This document shows positions 60,680-64,000 of a DNA stretch of 64,000 bases, piece after piece. Made by a program: the position numbers and the translations under genes. Within the stretch, counting starts at the first letter, position 1. Each line of letters begins with the position of its first letter. The notes under the pieces were generated by a model. It was not told where the DNA came from and did no database searches. It was given only the letters and a program-made list of their open reading frames with translations. This DNA is from Arthrobacter oryzae (GTDB lineage Bacteria > Actinomycetota > Actinomycetes > Actinomycetales > Micrococcaceae): positions 2,108,001 to 2,172,000 of the forward strand of contig NZ_CP132204.1 in the NCBI RefSeq assembly GCF_030718995.1. The letters are read 5' to 3'.

Positions 60680-61127
60680 TGCTCGTTCCTCCTCGAATGG
60701 TTCACAGTGCAGACCTGGTTCTCCTGCACTCTCCGTAACCCCCAAAGTCCGGCTGCGCGTTAAGCTGGATTGTGTTCTGAAACACATATCTCAGTTTCGC
60801 AACGCCTCGACAATACAGAACTTTTCGAGCTCTGGATAGCCCTTGCCGGACAATGGCTACCCCCACGATCTCACACTTGTAATTTGGCTCATCGGAGGTG
60901 GGATCTCTATGTTTCAGCGGCGTAAAAAGTGGTAGCTGGCTCAGGTGTCCAAAGCCTCTCAAGGCGTGGTTTTAGGCCGCTTGCTTACTGTTCGGCAACC
61001 GAGAATAGTGGTCTAAAAGAGCGGAATTTCGGCCACCACCAGGTCCTTGTCCCCGGTTCACCCGGTGGACGGCCACTTCTGGCAGAATAGCGGCAACATC
61101 AGGCAGTATCGCGAGGAGGCGGACCCC
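60680..61127. other. 448-bp intergenic region with palindrome
   Basis: A comparatively AT-rich stretch between the divergent FAD-binding gene and the universal stress protein gene. The small minus-strand reading frame at 60702-60962 has no ribosome-binding site or family likeness. The region holds a 16-bp palindrome at 60771 and the probable promoter of the universal stress protein gene, with AGAATAGC at about 61083-61090. I see nothing else in it. Confidence 0.6.
60771..60786. promoter_or_regulatory. 16-bp palindrome TGTGTT-N4-AACACA
   Basis: TGTGTTCTGAAACACA is a perfect inverted repeat with a 4-base centre. It lies about 92 bases upstream of the short FAD-binding gene and could be an operator. 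No regulator is encoded next to it. Confidence 0.4.
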
Positions 61128-62159
61128 ATGGGCCGAGATCAGGTGCACCCGTCAAGGGATGACGACGGCGGTTCCGCCGCCCCCGAGGGGATCGTCGTGG
61201 GTGTGGACGGTTCCGACCATAGCCAGTGCGCGCTCGTCTGGGCCGCCCGCGAAGCTGAACGCCGCCGCCGCCCCCTGCATATCGTGACCGCTTACTCCGT
61301 GCCGATCTTCGCAGCGTCCGGCCTGGACGGCGGCTACGCCACTGTGGATGACTCGGTGATCCGCGAGGGCGCCGAAGCCATCCTCAAGCAGGCTTTGGAC
61401 AAGGTGGCCCCCTACGACATCGACGTTGACGCCTCCGTGGAGAATGGCGACGCCTCCGGTGTGCTGCTGGAGATGTCCGAAACCGCCGAACTGCTGGTCT
61501 TCGGCACCCGCGGCCGGGGCGGCTTCGTGGGCAGGCTCCTGGGCTCGGTCAGCAGCGCCCTCCCGGCTCACGCGAAGTGCCCCACGGTCACCGTGCCGTT
61601 GATCTGCGCCGACCGCCTGGGGGAGACCACTGACGACAAACACGTCAAGGCCGAGCAGGCCAAGTCCGGCCACCAGCCTGTTGAACACGTTGTGGTGGTG
61701 GGCGTTGACGGTTCGGAACAGGCCCGTGTTGCCGTGCTGGAGGCCGCGGACCAGGCTGAGCGGCTCGGAGCGCCGCTTCGCGTCGTCTGCGCCGTGCCGC
61801 AGTACAGCGGATCGCTGGCATGGGTCCCTGCTCCCATGGACCGGGAGGCACTGTTCGCGGACATCCGGGTCCAGCTCGACGCCGGAGTGGCCTGGCTGAA
61901 GAGCCACTATCCCAAGCTGACCGTGGAGACCCAGCTCGTGGACGGTTCCCCGGTGGACGTCCTGGTTGAAGCCAGCCGCCACGTGGAACTGGTGGTGGTG
62001 GGAACCCGCGGCCGCGGCGGCTTCACGGGAATGCTGCTGGGGTCGACGTCGGACGGCATCCTCCATCACGCCAAGGGGCCGGTGCTGGTGGTTCCGGACC
62101 GGGACGACCCCCGGCTCGCGGACCGCGCCAGCTTCGGGCCCATGCTCGGCGCAGCTTAA
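61128..62159 (+). CDS. Tandem universal stress protein (two UspA domains)
   Basis: About 343 residues from the ATG at 61128 with GAGGAGG upstream; a TTG at 61047 is rejected. Each domain carries the ATP-binding loop: GTRGRGGFVGRLLGSVSS and GTRGRGGFTGMLLGSTSD, both full G-2x-G-9x-G(S/T) patterns, so ATP binding is likely (the first loop of the other USP at 16308 is GHRGMGRF). GVDGSDHS and GVDGSEQA open the domains. The next gene (PEP-synthase-like) starts 30 bases downstream and is likely co-transcribed. Confidence 0.92.
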   Translation: MGRDQVHPSRDDDGGSAAPEGIVVGVDGSDHSQCALVWAAREAERRRRPLHIVTAYSVPIFAASGLDGGYATVDDSVIREGAEAILKQALDKVAPYDIDVDASVENGDASGVLLEMSETAELLVFGTRGRGGFVGRLLGSVSSALPAHAKCPTVTVPLICADRLGETTDDKHVKAEQAKSGHQPVEHVVVVGVDGSEQARVAVLEAADQAERLGAPLRVVCAVPQYSGSLAWVPAPMDREALFADIRVQLDAGVAWLKSHYPKLTVETQLVDGSPVDVLVEASRHVELVVVGTRGRGGFTGMLLGSTSDGILHHAKGPVLVVPDRDDPRLADRASFGPMLGAA

Positions 62160-62189
62160 CCCTCCGGCGCGCGAACCGGGGAGGCAGCG

Positions 62190-64000
62190 GTGAACCAGGT
62201 CAGCACTCCGGACGCTTCGGCGGATGGACTGGTGCTGGGCCTGGAACTGATCGATGCCGGCATGCTGGCACGCGTGGGCGGCAAGGCAGCCAACCTGGGC
62301 GAGACCACACGTGCCGGGCTGCCGGTGCCGCCGGGCTTCTGCCTGACCACCGAGGCCTACCGGCGGGCCGTGGGCCCTGCGGGGCTCGAAGACGTGCACG
62401 GCGCGCTGGCCGCCACCGGTGACCATGACCTGGCGGCCCTGGCCACGCTGGCGGCCCGGGCGCGGGAACTCATCCTGGGGGTGGATGTCCCGCCGGAGAT
62501 TGCCGCTGCGGTCCGGGAGTCCTACGCCGCACTGGGGACAGACGTACCGGTGGCCGTCAGGTCTTCCGCGACCGCCGAGGACCTGCCTTTGGCGAGTTTC
62601 GCGGGGCAGCAGGACACGTACCTCAATGTCGTTGGCGCCGACGCCGTGCTTGACGCTGTCCGGCGGTGCTGGGCGTCGCTGTGGACGGACCGGGCGGTGG
62701 CCTACCGTGCCACGCACGGGATCAGCCCGTCAACGGTGGCCCTCGCAGTGGTGGTCCAGCGCATGGTCGATGCCGCCGTGGCGGGCGTCCTGTTCACGGC
62801 CAACCCGGTGACGGGACGGCGTCATGAGGCAGTCATCGATGCGAGCCCTGGCCTGGGGGAAGCGGTGGTTTCCGGGGCGGTGAATCCGGACCACTTTGTG
62901 GTTGATACGGCCACCGGCGCGATCCCGGAGTGGCGGCCCGGGGACAAGGCCATTTCCATCAGGCCGCTGCCCGGAGGGGGCACGGAACGGACGGTCCTCC
63001 CACCGGATTCCGGCCCTTCCCTGGACGATGCACAGGTCCGTGAACTGGCAGCGCTGGGCAGCACGGTGGAGCAGCACTACGGGGCGCCGCAGGACATTGA
63101 ATGGGCCATTGATGCCGCGGACAAGCTGTGGCTGGTGCAGTCCCGGCCCATCACCACGCTGTATCCCCTGCCGGACCCCCGTCCCGGCCTGCCGGAGCCT
63201 GACGGCATACGGGTCTTCCTGTGCTTTAGCCTTGCCCAGGGACTCACCCGCCCGCTCACACCGATGGGCCTGGCCGGGTTCCGGCTGCTCGCCGGTTCCG
63301 TGGCCCGCTCCGCCGGCTTTGACCTGCCCGAGCCGCGCAACGGTCCGGCACCCTACCGGCAGGCGGGTCAGCGCCTCTTCGTCGACCTCACCCCGGTGGT
63401 CCGCAGCAGCGTGGGCCGCGTAATCGTCCCCCGGGTCTTCGACATTATGGAGGCCAGGTCCGCCACGGTGCTCCGCCGGCTGTTCGCCGACCCCCGGTTC
63501 GCCGTGACCACCAGGTCCCCGTGGCGGCTCCTCCGGCACGTGGTTCCGGTGGCGGCGAAGGGGAGGGTCCCGGAGACGTTGCTCCGGGCACTGCTTCGGC
63601 CGGAAGCGGCGCTTCAGCGCGCGGAGAGTTTCGGCGGCCGGCTCCGCGCCTCCCTGGCGGTTCCCGCCGACGCCACGGCGTCGGAACGGCTGGACCATGC
63701 CGAACGCATCCTGGGCGGGAAGCTTTTCCCGATCGTCCCGGCAGTGCTGCCACTGCCTGCCCTGGGATTCGCGTCCCTGGCTGTCGCCGGGAAGCTGGCC
63801 GGGGCCGGCACGAACTCCGGCGCCCTCCAGGCGGTGCTCCGCGGGCTCCCCAACAACGTGACCACGGAAATGGACCTTGCCCTCTGGCACCTCGCCACGG
63901 CCATCCGCGCCCAACCCGCCGCAGCCGCGATCTTCGACGGGGCCTCCCCGAAGGAGCTGGCGCGGCAGTACCGCTCCGGCGGGCTTCCCGCCGTCGTGCA
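62190..64000 (+). CDS. PEP-synthase/rifampicin-phosphotransferase-like protein (3' end missing)
   Basis: At least 603 residues; the frame stays open to the end of the window. GTG start with GGGAGG upstream. The ATP-grasp domain has ARVGGKAANLGETTRAGLPVP, VAVRSSATAEDLPLASFAGQQDTY and LWLVQSRPITT. After residue 340 the sequence diverges from PEP synthase (IRVFLCFSLAQGLTRPLTPMGL), as in rifampicin phosphotransferases and related fused enzymes. The phospho-His domain would lie beyond the window, so whether it makes PEP or phosphorylates another molecule is open. It follows the universal stress protein. Confidence 0.85.
   Translation, partial: MNQVSTPDASADGLVLGLELIDAGMLARVGGKAANLGETTRAGLPVPPGFCLTTEAYRRAVGPAGLEDVHGALAATGDHDLAALATLAARARELILGVDVPPEIAAAVRESYAALGTDVPVAVRSSATAEDLPLASFAGQQDTYLNVVGADAVLDAVRRCWASLWTDRAVAYRATHGISPSTVALAVVVQRMVDAAVAGVLFTANPVTGRRHEAVIDASPGLGEAVVSGAVNPDHFVVDTATGAIPEWRPGDKAISIRPLPGGGTERTVLPPDSGPSLDDAQVRELAALGSTVEQHYGAPQDIEWAIDAADKLWLVQSRPITTLYPLPDPRPGLPEPDGIRVFLCFSLAQGLTRPLTPMGLAGFRLLAGSVARSAGFDLPEPRNGPAPYRQAGQRLFVDLTPVVRSSVGRVIVPRVFDIMEARSATVLRRLFADPRFAVTTRSPWRLLRHVVPVAAKGRVPETLLRALLRPEAALQRAESFGGRLRASLAVPADATASERLDHAERILGGKLFPIVPAVLPLPALGFASLAVAGKLAGAGTNSGALQAVLRGLPNNVTTEMDLALWHLATAIRAQPAAAAIFDGASPKELARQYRSGGLPAVV

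Noticed and set aside
60702..60962. 86-codon minus-strand frame in the intergenic region
   Set aside because: No ribosome-binding site, no known family, and it overlaps the 5' region of the short FAD-binding gene.
61041..61054. AGGTCCTTGTCCCC as another DosR-like site
   Set aside because: The symmetry is wrong when aligned to the core, with only about 8 of 14 matches.
1..64000. CRISPR array, tRNA, rRNA, IS element or prophage
   Set aside because: No spaced repeats of the right kind, no cloverleaf or rRNA-like segments, and no transposase, integrase or structural phage gene was found. The holin-like gene belongs to the DUF3618 envelope trio.

Overview
The window is chromosomal DNA of a high-GC Gram-positive bacterium, most likely a member of the Micrococcaceae close to Arthrobacter or Pseudarthrobacter. 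This is an inference from the base composition, the dense gene packing with ATGA/GTGA overlaps, and actinobacterial families such as DUF3618, a DUF222/HNH protein, a GAF-ANTAR protein and an IclR-controlled hut system. I see no rRNA, tRNA, IS element, prophage or CRISPR array.

Layout. (1) 1-3557: the end of one gene, then an acyl-CoA dehydrogenase-like protein, a PIG-L deacetylase fused to a methyltransferase, and a family 2 glycosyltransferase in one tight operon. (2) 3627-17261: an energy and stress block with a P2-type cation ATPase, PEP synthase, a heavy-metal P-type ATPase, a NodB-type deacetylase, a beta-phosphoglucomutase fused to a GH65 phosphorylase, a zinc alcohol dehydrogenase and a tandem universal stress protein. 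Several of these genes are preceded by palindromes resembling the DosR (DevR) box, so the block may be a hypoxia or dormancy regulon. A second universal stress protein and PEP-synthase-like pair lies at 61128-64000. (3) 17290-22805: envelope genes (YihY, DUF3618, holin-like, Ala-rich protein), an extended SDR and a SigB/SigF-type sigma factor. (4) 22763-35045: a heptose and glycan block with gmhB, gmhA, two fused hldE-type kinase/adenylyltransferases, two GT4-type and three GT9-type glycosyltransferases, an SDR and an aldehyde dehydrogenase. It could make a nucleotide-activated heptose and transfer it to an unknown acceptor, in a cell that should have no LPS. (5) 35079-46277: accessory metabolism with a spermidine-synthase-like protein, a possible small RNA, GAF-ANTAR, LysR with an MHS transporter and a 3-hydroxybutyrate dehydrogenase, LysE, an amino-acid permease, DUF222/HNH, an SDR and a small membrane protein. 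(6) 46387-57734: histidine utilisation with hutR (IclR), hutU and hutH, and a distant hutG. Four matching 14-bp palindromes mark hutR, hutUH and hutG as one regulon. Between hutH and hutG lie two small proteins, a CDF exporter with a shortened solute-binding lipoprotein, a CPA1 antiporter and a D-apionate-lactonase-like protein. (7) 57827-64000: NCS2 permease, CopC, a short FAD/NAD-binding protein, then the universal stress protein and PEP-synthase-like pair; the last gene runs off the end.

The strongest leads are the Gram-positive heptose locus, the DosR-like sites across the stress block, the split hut regulon, the acyl-CoA dehydrogenase/PIG-L-methyltransferase/GT2 operon, and a C-rich-loop small RNA candidate at 36089-36170.
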